Source: Nitzschia sp. DOCU1
Lineage: Eukaryota > Bacillariophyta > Bacillariophyceae > Bacillariales > Bacillariaceae
Length of the DNA: 64,000 nt
Reading direction: 5' to 3'
NCBI GenBank assembly: GCA_951394045.1
Contig: OX596001.1
Span: 806,001 to 870,000 of the forward strand
Below are positions 51,772-62,150 of the stretch, piece after piece (within the stretch, counting starts at the first letter, position 1; every line of letters starts with the position of its first letter). The position numbers and the translations under genes were made by a program. The notes under the pieces were generated by a model. It saw only the letters and a program-made list of their open reading frames with translations, was not told where the DNA came from and searched no databases.

Positions 51772-54168
51772 ATGTTGTCGCCGTTGAATCATCATCCATT
51801 CCAGGGAGATGAAGAATCCGCTCAGGGCAAAACTCGAAAGCGGCCTCGACAACAGCAACCGTTGTCGCGTGCCTCCATGGTCGTCACGGCACTCTTGGGA
51901 CTTGTCGTCGTCGCTCAGCAAGCTCATGGATTTGACACGAGGCTACTGCTTGTTTCTTCGACTAGTAGTAGTATCGGGATCAGGCCCCTTGCCACAAGAA
52001 CAACCAGCACTCGATGTTGGATCAAGCATGATCGCGTACGGATGCGGTCGTCCGTCGCGCTGTTGGAGGATAATCCAACAGAAAACAGATGGAACAATGA
52101 CGACGACGACGATTCCTTTCTCCCGCCCTGGCTCCGAGCTCCCTCGTCCAGACTACAAGGCGAGTCGTCTGCGGATATACTCCAGGAAGAACTGGAATTT
52201 CTAAAGTGGGAATTGTCCGAACGTCATCGATGGTCCTCTCAGGATATTGACGATCTAATTCAAACTCTGTGGGTGACGTTTAGTCATCCAAAATGGATGC
52301 TGGGATGTCTGGACTTTATGGAAACGTTGCTCAAATTAGAAGAGTTAGCGACACCCTCCATCCTCTTGGCGAGTATTGTGCATTATGCCGAATGTTTGGG
52401 GGCACGCCAAGATGGCGTCTACCCGGCTGTTCAAGAACAATTATTAAGGGGCAGTACGGGTATAGTACAAAACGATGCCAAGGCGCAGAAACACAGACTC
52501 GCCTTGGCACCATCTTTGCAAGACGACCACGGGGATATCAAGCCTTTGCAGATTCAAGGAAACGAATCCAACGTCGATGCAACGAGGAGGTCAAGGCGAA
52601 GACGACTCCATTCCTCCAAGTCTTTGAAACGGTCCAAGTCTCTCTTAGGCTCTGGGTCTTTTAGCCCTCTCATTACACCCCTTGCCCCTGAAATCCAAAG
52701 TATTTCCAAAGCGGCATCCCAAATCAAACGTGCCGAAATTGTTTCGGAAATTGTTTTGGTGCACAAGGATTATGAACAAATTCAAAACTTGTTGCTGAGT
52801 GTGAGTGGTGACGATTGGCGAGCCTTGGCAATTCGATGTGTGGCTAGTTTGTATCGCATTCAAGGTATATTGCGATTCTCTATGAGCAGCGGTAAACAGC
52901 CACATCGACTCAACATGAGTCTAGCGGCAGCACGCTCGGCTCTCTATATCTATGCTCCATTGGCACAACGCCTGGGATTACATGCCTTGAAAACGCAATT
53001 GGAATCCAAGGCCTTTGGAATTTTGTATCCTCGTCAATACAAGGCGGCTCTAGGGTTATTTGAACGTCAAGGCGCTTCCATGCGTGCCGTATGTCAATAT
53101 TTGCAACACCAAATTCGGCATCTCCTGGATCAAGACCCTACACTGGCCAATGTGGACGTGTCCATTTCGGCGCGGGTCAAGGAACCCTACAGTTTTTGGA
53201 AAAAACTCTTGCGAAAATCGAGTAAAGGCGGGACTGGCAGAAGTATGATTCTGCGGTTTGATTCGGAATTATCCCGACATGAATTATCTTCGATTTTAAA
53301 AGTACGGGATGGAGTGGCACTCCGAGTCATTATTCAATCTCACGACGACGACGACGACAAGTCTCCCGACGAACGCCGACACCATGAACAACTCTTGTGT
53401 TATCACATTCATCATTTGATTCGTGCCGTCTTTCCTGAATCTCATCCCTCTCGTGTCAAGGATTATATTCGAGAGCCCAAACCCAATGGCTATCAAAGTT
53501 TGCACCACACGTCGGTGATTCGCTATGGGAATCTAGAAATTCCCTTTGAAGTTCAGGTACGCACACTAGAAATGCATCGCGTAGCTGAATTTGGCGTCGC
53601 AGCCCACTGGGACTACAAACAACAGCAAGCAGTCCAGGCAACAGCAGCAGTGGGAAATGATGTACGATTGGCCAAAACGCGAAATCTACCAGCACTTCCT
53701 CCAGCAGATCCTCGTTTGCTGCAGTCTACTACGGCTAGTACCATCCCCAGGGATACGTCAGTGGTTGCGTTGGGAAAAGAAAGAAAACAAGAGCCAAACA
53801 AGCCCCCCATGTTGGTAACGACGCCCTACTTACAGGCCCTGGAACGAGCACGTCAATCGTTGGTGGATTCGAGTGTGTTTGTATTTTTGGCAGGAAAGAT
53901 GGAACATGGACAATTGGTTTCCGTACGTAAGGGTCAACCAATACGGGATATCCTCCATGAATATCTCGACGCTGATGACAAGAAGAAGAACGAGTGGCAG
54001 GTTTGGCGGAATGGAAGATTGGCATCCTGGGAGGAACCCGTTCAAAATGGAGATGTTCTCTTGTTTCAACCCGATAATTCGTCACACGAACAAGAGCGAC
54101 TGCTGGATGCTTCCGACAAGGAGCATGTTTTGTTGCAAGCCAAGGGGAGTCTGACCCGTGTCGAATAG
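51772..54168 (+). CDS. RSH: Plastid-targeted RelA/SpoT homologue, synthetase-type
   Basis: Single exon, 798 aa. A hydrophobic leader (MVVTALLGLVVVAQQAHGF) with Phe right after the cleavage region and a following Ser/Thr/Arg-rich stretch fit a bipartite plastid pre-sequence; the ATG at 51877 would put the leader exactly at the N-terminus. The hydrolase region (~180-400) keeps the helical framework (SALYIYAPLAQRLGLHALKT) but the His-Asp pair is absent (SILLASIVHYAEC where active enzymes have HDxxED). The (p)ppGpp synthetase domain is well kept: RVKEPYSFWKKL, RDGVALRVII, DYIREPKPNGYQSLHHT (564-580) and EVQVRT (593-598). A TGS-like segment (FVFLAGKMEHGQLVSVRKGQ) ends the protein. Expected to make the alarmone in the plastid without degrading it. 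Confidence 0.82.
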   Translation: MLSPLNHHPFQGDEESAQGKTRKRPRQQQPLSRASMVVTALLGLVVVAQQAHGFDTRLLLVSSTSSSIGIRPLATRTTSTRCWIKHDRVRMRSSVALLEDNPTENRWNNDDDDDSFLPPWLRAPSSRLQGESSADILQEELEFLKWELSERHRWSSQDIDDLIQTLWVTFSHPKWMLGCLDFMETLLKLEELATPSILLASIVHYAECLGARQDGVYPAVQEQLLRGSTGIVQNDAKAQKHRLALAPSLQDDHGDIKPLQIQGNESNVDATRRSRRRRLHSSKSLKRSKSLLGSGSFSPLITPLAPEIQSISKAASQIKRAEIVSEIVLVHKDYEQIQNLLLSVSGDDWRALAIRCVASLYRIQGILRFSMSSGKQPHRLNMSLAAARSALYIYAPLAQRLGLHALKTQLESKAFGILYPRQYKAALGLFERQGASMRAVCQYLQHQIRHLLDQDPTLANVDVSISARVKEPYSFWKKLLRKSSKGGTGRSMILRFDSELSRHELSSILKVRDGVALRVIIQSHDDDDDKSPDERRHHEQLLCYHIHHLIRAVFPESHPSRVKDYIREPKPNGYQSLHHTSVIRYGNLEIPFEVQVRTLEMHRVAEFGVAAHWDYKQQQAVQATAAVGNDVRLAKTRNLPALPPADPRLLQSTTASTIPRDTSVVALGKERKQEPNKPPMLVTTPYLQALERARQSLVDSSVFVFLAGKMEHGQLVSVRKGQPIRDILHEYLDADDKKKNEWQVWRNGRLASWEEPVQNGDVLLFQPDNSSHEQERLLDASDKEHVLLQAKGSLTRVE

Positions 54169-54665
54169 AAAACAGGACAACTCATAATAATCCATCACAG
54201 CTAGGAGTATTTTTGATTTCTCCTTCTACTACTACTGTGTAGGCTGAGACGACACACCAGGCAACTCTCTCTCTCTCTCTCTACTGCTACTAGAGAAGTA
54301 TATCACCTACGTACTCGGGTCGAGGGATAGTTCCGAGTCATGTGTCGTGGTGGCTGCAAGCGAAAAGCGGCCAAGGTTACTTAGAAGAAGTCGTACGTTC
54401 TTTGTCACGACCTTTTGGCGACTATGGCCTAACTTGGGGCCTAATTCGGCCATGCCCACATACAGCCATGAATATTTACATACATGCCAGCAGGGGGCGA
54501 TGACCGCGACGGATTCTGATCCTGCGTCTTGCTTTCGAAAATCCCACCATTGACAATGAGACAGAAGGAGTGTTACACAATTCCTTTTCTCTCTACCGTT
54601 ACTACCGCTAGAGAGCACAGCGCCTCCGCCTCTATAATTTAAACCAACGTTCTGCTACCAACAGA
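54169..54665. other. Intergenic with (CT)n tract
   Basis: About 500 bases between the RelA/SpoT homologue and paralogue B. A (CT)n microsatellite lies at about 54264-54282; a second ttctctctaccg tract near 54589 precedes the gene. No gene seen. Confidence 0.5.
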
Positions 54666-57176
54666 ATGTCACGTTCCAGGTGTTGCTTTGGGCGATGGCG
54701 AAAGCAGTCCGTCGTCCTACTTCTGCTCCTTCTCACCCTACTACCACCCGTGGTGAGGAGTCAACGGCCAACATCATCGAGTAAAGCCCTCGATCTCGAG
54801 GCTTGCTACGAAGCACTTTATACTGCCGACTCTAACGAAGATCGTCGCGTCGACAGTGATGAATACGTGACCTTTCTTCAATTATTTCATCCTGAGGTGT
54901 TGGATGACGACAGTGCCTTTACCGATCTTCCTCTGTCATTACAAAGCAGCTTTTATACTCTGGCGTGTGCTTGTCAACAAGAAAGTGGCAACTCAGATTG
55001 TTGTGTGGGAGACAATGCACATCTCTCCAACCAGGGGACCGCCCCCAAGGAAACTCCGACGGCCGCACAAGAAACAAAACTATATAGAATTTGTTTCTTT
55101 ACGGAATCGACCCTGGATCGAGAGTTTACTCCCTCGCCGACACGTGCACCCGCAACGCCAACGACGCCAACACCAATCACAGTCACAGTCTCGTATGTGA
55201 TTGTGACGGCCAATGATACTCTTTTTGAGGACTATGAACCAGACTTAGTGGCTGCCATGAATGACTTGTCGGTTCAATTAGTAGGTCCACAGAGAAGAAA
55301 AGCTTTGAGGGCCAGCAGCAGTATGCCAGGCAATCTTCGTTCTCGTCAGTTACAAAAAACAATAGAAGAGGAGGCAGGTCAAGTAAAAGTGGAATTACCC
55401 ACGACCATTTTAGAGGTCATGGATGCGGGAGGATTTACCATGACACCTGTGACTATTGCAGGTATATATACAGGGCAAGGTCCTTGTCCTGCCGATTTGG
55501 GAGATCCTTCCCAGGATAAATGTGAACGCATCATGGCGGAAATTACACTGATCCTAACGGGCAATGACGATAGTGTCTTTGCCACGGCATTGGCATCTTC
55601 GTATCAAACAACTCTGGAATCTGCCATTTTGAACGGACAATTGCAATTGAGTTTGGAACGCGTGCAACCAGATTCGGTCGTCGTCGTTGTATCGGGACAA
55701 GCCACGAGTTTGGCAATACCAAGTACAGAGGCACCTACTACAACAACAACAAGTGATACACCCCGACAAGCACCCCTCGAGACGGATGGGACTGGAATCG
55801 GGGGCGGAGCGACTGCGGGGATTATTATAGGCGCCTTTTGCGTGGTGGGAGTCTTTGGATTATTTGTCGTGCGTCGAAAACAAAATGCTGCTGCGGCTAG
55901 TGACGAACAACCGGCCAAGGAGACCATGATTCCAGTTTCGGGGGACGACGAGACCAATGGCCAAGCGTTGGAGTCGGAACTCATATCTTCCAAATTGGGG
56001 AGTGTGGAATCTTCCGTGATTGATATGAGTCTTACTCACAAACTATCTTCCAAGGAATTGTCAAACGGTATGGAAGGAGTGGCGACCTCGTCTGTGGATC
56101 TGGGTGTGGAGCACCCGAAACAAGATGACACGGTCGAACAAGAATTCAGCGACTACTCGAATGGTGACGAGACTCCTGTTGTATCTACTCCTGCTGCTGT
56201 CGAAGTAGACAAGAAATCCTCGCCGCCAAAAAGTCCAGACTCGGAGGCATCCGAGTCGGGCTGGAGTACGGACGATGTCTACACAGCATCCAGCATGGGC
56301 ACACAAGATGAGGATGACAATGACAGTCTCAATGACGACGGTGAAGGTATGCTAACTACTCAAATGATTGACTTGCAAGCCATGGAAGCTGCCAGTATGG
56401 AAGAAAAAGACAATGCCAGGTTGGCCTTGATCAACGGAGGAGAAAACAATGGCGTGACAAATCTTGCCGATTTGGAAGCCGCCATTATGGTTGGTGATTG
56501 GGCAGCGGTCGGCGCTTCTGCAGCAGCCTTGGCATCTAGCAATTACGACAGTGAAAGTACTACAGACGCTGCTAGTAGTAGAAGCAACATGAGCGAAAGT
56601 GCGACGGATGAATGGAAGGGTAATCTGGGTAATGGTCCCAAACATGCGACTTTGGACAATCACAAGGCGGCGGAATTGGATCAATTAATTGAAAAGGGAG
56701 ACTGGGAAGCTGTCATTCAAGCCGCCGCCAAATTTGAAGCTGAACAACAAGTTGGGGGAGAATCTACCGTGGAAAAGTCGTACGAAAGCAGCGATGATGA
56801 CTTTTCTAGCGTGGAGGGCGGCGAGGATTCGACGGCAGCCACGGCACGCCCACCAGGTGATAATGTGACGCAAGGACCTTCTGCTGCTGCTACTACTAGC
56901 AATAACGGCGGCGACCAAGAACAAGAAAACGAGACTGTGGCAAAGATTCGATCAGACGTAATCGAACTCCTTCGCAGGGTTGTACCAGAAGAGTTGGAAA
57001 GTGTCGATGAAATGCTGGCACAATTCGAAGGGCGGGAAGAGGATTTGATTGACACACTGAAAGCCATGGAACAACGACACCAATCATCGTCGTCATCTCC
57101 AAAGGCGAAGGAAGATTCTTCGTTGGAATCATCAGGAGACGACAACAAAGCATCATCAACGACCGAGACGCAATGA
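54666..57176 (+). CDS. EF-hand / single-pass membrane protein with cytosolic GDW repeats (paralogue B)
   Basis: Single exon, 836 aa; paralogue of the three-exon gene at 47612, which makes the two a good mutual check of structure. Signal peptide (VVLLLLLLTLLPPVVRS), EF-hand loop DSNEDRRVDSDE (55-66) with Asp/Asn/Asp and the terminal Glu, Cys-rich block DCCVGDNAHLSNQG, short Thr/Pro stalk, ectodomain with paired Cys (GQGPCPADLG, DKCERIMAE), and TM helix (AGIIIGAFCVVGVFGLFVV, ~383-402) followed by RRKQN. Cytosol: acidic Ser-rich, two repeat units (GDWAAVGASAAALAS ~610, GDWEAVIQAAAKFEAE ~679) and the block VVPEELESVDEMLAQFEGRE. Fewer repeats than paralogue A. Function unknown; calcium sensing at the surface is inference. 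Confidence 0.75.
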   Translation: MSRSRCCFGRWRKQSVVLLLLLLTLLPPVVRSQRPTSSSKALDLEACYEALYTADSNEDRRVDSDEYVTFLQLFHPEVLDDDSAFTDLPLSLQSSFYTLACACQQESGNSDCCVGDNAHLSNQGTAPKETPTAAQETKLYRICFFTESTLDREFTPSPTRAPATPTTPTPITVTVSYVIVTANDTLFEDYEPDLVAAMNDLSVQLVGPQRRKALRASSSMPGNLRSRQLQKTIEEEAGQVKVELPTTILEVMDAGGFTMTPVTIAGIYTGQGPCPADLGDPSQDKCERIMAEITLILTGNDDSVFATALASSYQTTLESAILNGQLQLSLERVQPDSVVVVVSGQATSLAIPSTEAPTTTTTSDTPRQAPLETDGTGIGGGATAGIIIGAFCVVGVFGLFVVRRKQNAAAASDEQPAKETMIPVSGDDETNGQALESELISSKLGSVESSVIDMSLTHKLSSKELSNGMEGVATSSVDLGVEHPKQDDTVEQEFSDYSNGDETPVVSTPAAVEVDKKSSPPKSPDSEASESGWSTDDVYTASSMGTQDEDDNDSLNDDGEGMLTTQMIDLQAMEAASMEEKDNARLALINGGENNGVTNLADLEAAIMVGDWAAVGASAAALASSNYDSESTTDAASSRSNMSESATDEWKGNLGNGPKHATLDNHKAAELDQLIEKGDWEAVIQAAAKFEAEQQVGGESTVEKSYESSDDDFSSVEGGEDSTAATARPPGDNVTQGPSAAATTSNNGGDQEQENETVAKIRSDVIELLRRVVPEELESVDEMLAQFEGREEDLIDTLKAMEQRHQSSSSSPKAKEDSSLESSGDDNKASSTTETQ

Positions 57177-57725
57177 TGACGCTAGACCTTGCGTCTAAAG
57201 TACGATATCTAGTCAATTCACTCATCTGGGCGCTCGCTGGATGACAGTTAATTCCATTATTCTACCAGTAGTAGTGGCGGCGGTGACCGAAAAATGGTAT
57301 CTCTGTAGTGGTTCATCCGCTGGAAGGTCTTCAAACTAGGCTTGCGGTGCCGACATAGTCGTCGTCGAGTATCCCGATTGTAATGGGGGTCCATAACGAG
57401 GGGAGTTCGATTCACCCCTTCGTCGATTTCCCCCTTTTCATCCTATGAGCGCAAGGCGAAGGACAGACAGTCTGACGGTGAAAAGTAGAAGATACCATTT
57501 TTGAATAGCCCGCCCAAACTACCGCGTGGCGTCGGCCCCGCCCGTGGGGATTTTTTTCAAATTTACCGTAGTAGGACGGCGCGAATCCGAATCATCAGGA
57601 CGGATGAGATGTGTAGATTGTTGACCCCACAAAACGCACATCATTTTTTATGCATTGCGGCAACCACACACCGATCATTTTTCGTCGCTTTCCATAGCAA
57701 CCCCCAGGTGGAGGCAAGCAAAATA
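57177..57725. other. Intergenic upstream of sulfotransferase paralogue 1
   Basis: About 550 bases. An open frame from 57501 runs into the next gene, but its codons lack support and the membrane-anchor layout fits the later ATG. Nothing else recognised. Confidence 0.5.
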
Positions 57726-59153
57726 ATGAATCACTACTACTCTCCAACAAGAAGAGAAGAAGGAAGAAGACCCAGCAACACGAGAACTTCGGACGATCAT
57801 GATCATGTTGTTGCCCTGTCCCCTCGGTGGAACGAACGAGAAGCAGGCCAACGAGGAGAACAACGAAAAGCTCCTGCCGCCCACAAAGCTGTCACACGCA
57901 GCATGACACTCTTCCTTGGGCTTTCTGTGCTGGTGTCGTTGAGTTGCATGCGATTTGAATCCATCATGAATAAAACGTTCCTTCGTGATAGCTTAAGCAC
58001 ACGATCCAGCAGCAGTCACTCCCCACTGCAGCAACAGCAGTCAAAGGTGAAATCTAGCAGCATGAATCCAATGCTCATGAAAATGATTTCTTCTTCCAAA
58101 AACAGCTACAACAATAATCATCGTTCCATCTGGCAGGACACAATCCAAGGATGGTTCGAGTCACTCTTTACTTGGATTCACGAGACCACCACCGTGTCTT
58201 ACTATCCTTGTCCTACTGTCCAGGAAATCGGTGTCGACCCAAAGAAATACAATCCCTTTTGGTTGGCAGTGTCGGGTAAGTTACAGTTGGCCGTGACGAT
58301 TATTCCCAAAAACATGTGCTCGTCCATTCGAGATGCCTTGAATCGATTGGAATGTTCTTCTCAAAATAATCAAAGATGTGCGGAGGCCCGTCACAACAAA
58401 CTGTTAACAGAAAACCTTCAAAGACTCAACGGCATGACGCGCGTGCTCATGGTTCGAGATCCCATTGAACGTGCCTTGTCGGCTTACCACAACTCGAAAA
58501 CAAATCGATTCATTTTTACGGACAAGTGTCCATCTTCCGCGAATTGTACGTTTGCGGAATGGATCGACGATATTTATCGGCATGGAAATTCGTGGCAGAA
58601 GCATTCGGATGGCAATGAACATTTTTATTCGCAAAAGAGCATTGCTCAATTCGACAAGATGCATTATCATTATATACTGCGCATGTCATCTCCGATCGAT
58701 CAAGACTTTTTCTGGACTACCTTGATGAAAAAAGAATCCAAACTCATGAGCAACGCAAGTAGTAATCATACCAAAACACAACGACAAAGTCCTCGCCAAA
58801 AAGCACAAAACACCTATCAGCAATTATCTCGAACAACCTTGGAGCAGTTGGAGGCCTTGTACCAGGACGATTTTGACTTGTGGGAATCGTTGTTACAAGG
58901 AGGAACGCGGCGGCGGACTCGTGGAGAAGTGACTGTATATGATATATACAAGGCCGATCGGGTCAAGTGGCCCAAAACGAAGAACGAGGCTAGTACTACG
59001 ACAAGGGTATCATTACCGTCGCCAAAGAAAAAGGAGAATGATAAGAAAGCTCGTCCCGTCGCAAAAAGAAAGGTCATTGGAAAGGTATCTTCATCCTCAT
59101 CGCCGCCAAAGAAGAATCCTGCAACAAAAACAGCGACGAAAAAATCACCATAG
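57726..59153 (+). CDS. Sulfotransferase family 2-like (Golgi carbohydrate sulfotransferase type), paralogue 1
   Basis: Single exon, 475 aa from the ATG at 57726, chosen by comparison with the paralogue at 62583-63632; the frame is open to 57501. A single anchor (MTLFLGLSVLVSLSCM) follows a ~60-residue polar cytosolic head: type II Golgi topology. The 5'-phosphosulfate loop IPKNMCSSIR (PKNMC 194-198) and 3'-phosphate motif VRDPIERALSAYHNS (from 243) match the Sulfotransfer_2 family that modifies glycans such as chondroitin or HNK-1 epitopes. Other conserved parts: CTFAEWIDDIYRH, NEHFYSQ and HYHYILRMSSP. The C-terminus is a Lys/Ser/Pro-rich extension. The acceptor glycan is unknown. Confidence 0.78.
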   Translation: MNHYYSPTRREEGRRPSNTRTSDDHDHVVALSPRWNEREAGQRGEQRKAPAAHKAVTRSMTLFLGLSVLVSLSCMRFESIMNKTFLRDSLSTRSSSSHSPLQQQQSKVKSSSMNPMLMKMISSSKNSYNNNHRSIWQDTIQGWFESLFTWIHETTTVSYYPCPTVQEIGVDPKKYNPFWLAVSGKLQLAVTIIPKNMCSSIRDALNRLECSSQNNQRCAEARHNKLLTENLQRLNGMTRVLMVRDPIERALSAYHNSKTNRFIFTDKCPSSANCTFAEWIDDIYRHGNSWQKHSDGNEHFYSQKSIAQFDKMHYHYILRMSSPIDQDFFWTTLMKKESKLMSNASSNHTKTQRQSPRQKAQNTYQQLSRTTLEQLEALYQDDFDLWESLLQGGTRRRTRGEVTVYDIYKADRVKWPKTKNEASTTTRVSLPSPKKKENDKKARPVAKRKVIGKVSSSSSPPKKNPATKTATKKSP

Positions 59154-59495
59154 TAGCTTCCATTCTACTTTTTTCTCATCTTCTTCTAGAACGTCTAGTC
59201 ACAGCCTATCATACAGAACCGTAACCCTAAAGGGGGATAGAAGAAGGGGCCAAACCAGACGAGGGGACCCTGCTCCCCTCGCTATCGATAACTATCTCCA
59301 AACAGGATGCTTGCCGGCGCGCGCAGAACCGGAAAGCGTGTATGACGTTCGTGGAAAAAGTATCAACGACGATGGCGATGACATCCTTCTCGGCAACGCG
59401 CGAGCCTTTGCACGAAAATCTGAATCGAAGGACCAGCATCCATCCACGTTGTATGACGTTGTCATTGTCTTTGCCCCCATCGTCGTCGTCTCATT
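59154..59495. other. Intergenic upstream of the methyltransferase
   Basis: About 340 bases between the sulfotransferase stop and the methyltransferase ATG. No further exon or repeat recognised. Confidence 0.45.
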
Positions 59496-62150
59496 ATGCG
59501 AGATAAATCCCGCCCCGATCAACGACTGAGCAAACGCCTGAAAAGTGTGCGCGCTCATAAGAAGCAACTTGAGGAAGAACGTGGCAATCAGAGTGATGAT
59601 GAGGATCATCAAAAAGCCGAGCAAATCTTTGAGAATCGTAGGCGTTTGGAAGAGAAGCTGGCCTCCCGTCCAAAGCGCCAGAAAGTGGATGGACGTCAAG
59701 TGAGATTAAATCCCTCTGCTCGTGGCCGCAAGATGGACATGTCGGATGAGGAAATTGAAGCGAATTTGGCGTTTTGTTGCCACAGATGTCGGTGCTCGAA
59801 GGAGCGTAAAGATATGTACGGTCAACTAAACGACGATCCATACATTGAGGAGGATGGAGACGGCATGGAGTTGTTATGGCATCGCCGATGTTGCCATGGT
59901 GTGAGTGACGAAATCGTGGAAGAAGGCCATTGGATATCCCCGTGGACCGAAGCGACAGAGGCTGGCACGGAACGTACCTTGGCAGTGATGAGGGAACGAG
60001 AAAACCTGACCGACGATGAGAAGCACTGGGATAACATGTATCACAAATACGATATTCGCTTGGAGGATGATGTCAAGGCCGTCCATCAGCGGTATCTAGA
60101 TAGTAAACGCTTTGAGACGCAACTGTACCGTGAAGACCATGAGCACAGTAAGTTTTGATGTGTTCTGTGTTGTTTTGCCCTGCCCGGACTACACTATTGA
60201 ATTCACTGACACACAATGTCGCCTCCTCCTCCATATCTCCTCAGCCCATGCGAATAAATTGAGGCTAGAGAATGCCCATTATAGAGAGATGGAGAAAGAA
60301 TTCCGCAAGCTAGAACAAAGCGCCAAGGAATCACCCAAGAAGAAGGCTGTAGTTTTGGAGTTGTTTGCTGGCATTGGAGCTGGGATCGTCTGTCTAAAGC
60401 GTCTGGGCATTGGTATATCCAAAATAGTTCGGGTCGAACATGACAAGGTAGCCACCTTTGTTTATGACTATTGGCACTGCCAAGAATTCAAAGATGGCGA
60501 TGACGAAGACATCGAGTATGTGACCATTCGTACATTTGAAAGTTTTGAAAAGAACCTGGAACTTATAAAGAATACGTATGGACGTAAGTGGCTTCAAAAA
60601 GAGGAGATGACCTTGTTGCAGTGGGCTCACCGAATTTTGTTTCCTTCGCCCCGACGACGATGGCTACTAGCTTTTGATTTGGTCATTGGAGGACCACCCT
60701 GTGTGGATTATTCTGGTGTTAATGCCAATCGACAAGGCGTTAGCGGAGCTCAGGGTTCGTACTTGCCTCGTATGGGCGAGGCAGTACAGCGCCTCCAAAA
60801 ACTCCAACCCGAGACCAAGCTATTTTTCTTGGCGGAAAATGTAGTGTTTCGAGAAAATGACAAGGGCAATGAAAATTACGCCAAGGAAGAACAGCCATTG
60901 GAAAAAGAAGACATGGCGGTAGTGATAGAAGCCTTTGGCGGTCCCGCCCAGTGTTTCCACATAAATTTGGATTCGCGCGTCCATACTCCGGTTCGGCGTA
61001 ACCGCTCGTACTTCTCAAATATTCCGATCGCTGATTTCCATTACGTCGATCCTCATCCTTCGTCTTGTTTGGAGGGTGGATTTTCTCTAGTGCAACACAT
61101 ATTTGAGCCCGACATGGAGGCCGCAAAGATGAATTGTCTCATGGCGAGCAAAGGCCGACTAGATGATCGACCAAGAATGAGTATCTACAAAGAATTTGGA
61201 AACAAGGAATTTGAAGAACGAAGTCGAGACAGCAAGTTTGAAGTTCGAACTCCCAATGTCCTAGAACGAGAACGTCTCATGGGCTTGAAAGAAGGATACG
61301 TGTCGAAACCAGGTGAGTAGTACTAGCGTCTTGTGAATGTTGGACGGCGATGGAACTGGGGACAGAACTCACCATGGATTTTGTGTTTTGCTGTTGCTGA
61401 CCTGCGTATCAGTCCATGAACTCTTTCAAATGTTGCTGCGGCAGGGATTTGCTCGAAATGCTAGGGGCAAGGAAAGTTGGCACCAACACATGCCCGAGGA
61501 ACTGAAAACATTCGCCGGAGACTATCATCGTTTCAAGGGCAAGTTTCCGGGGTATAAATTGGAAACGAATCCGGCGGGAGATCTCGATGAACTTGTATTG
61601 TTGAACATGGCACCTCCTCTGGCAACAAAAACGGTACGCAGTGAATGGTTCTCGTGGTTGTGAATTCATCGCCTGACACTCACGCGGTGGTCATCTTTAG
61701 CCGGACTACTACACAGCGGACGAATATGCGAAACGATTGATTGGCAACACGTTTGCCATTCCCACGGTAGAGGTTCTCTTGGAGCATCTCAAGCCGTTGT
61801 TTGAGGAGCACGAATACCCCGATTTCCATTATAAATTCCGCTGGGAGCAAGACAGTCCCCATGACTGGTCCACGAAACGCAGTAAAGGGATCGATGCTCT
61901 TATCAGACAACTTCCCGAAACCTTGCCAGAAAATTACAAATCCAATGCTCCCGACAGTGATGACGATGAGGAGGACGACGATAACCTACTTTTGGGAGAC
62001 CACACGGAACCAAATGCCGGGGCAGCGGTCCAGGCAAGGCGAAAGGAGGCCAGCAGTAGTACAATGGATGTATTACCCACCGTTCCAATGAAGATTGGCA
62101 AAGGCAGTGAGGGTGATGATGAAATCATGGAGGAGTTTGCGGATGTATAA
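59496..62150 (+). CDS. DNMT3: DNMT3-like C5-cytosine DNA methyltransferase with Cys-rich N-terminus
   Basis: Exons 59496-60147, 60245-61312, 61413-61633, 61701-62150; four in-frame joins (donors GTAAGT, GTGAGT, GTACGC), 796 aa. Catalytic motifs in order: I ELFAGIGAG (FAGIGAG 258-264), IV GGPPCVDYSGVN with Cys370, VI AENVV (Glu415), VIII VHTPVRRNRSYFSN, X IGNTFAIPTV (Gly662-Asn663). PC-x-D-x-S-x-x-N in motif IV and the short span between VIII and X are DNMT3-like rather than DNMT1- or DNMT5-like. The N-terminus is basic and charged, with a Cys cluster CCHRCRC (~94-101) and HRRCC ~35 residues later, possibly a metal site but not a standard ADD or PWWP domain. The C-terminus is acidic. A de novo methylation role is the family expectation; the symbol denotes family only. 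Confidence 0.8.

Noticed and set aside
54264..54282. (CT)n tract as a functional element
   Set aside because: A plain microsatellite with no supporting context; recorded only in the intergenic entry.
57501..57725. 75-codon N-terminal extension of sulfotransferase paralogue 1
   Set aside because: The paralogue at 62583-63632 starts just before its membrane anchor; the extension has no counterpart.
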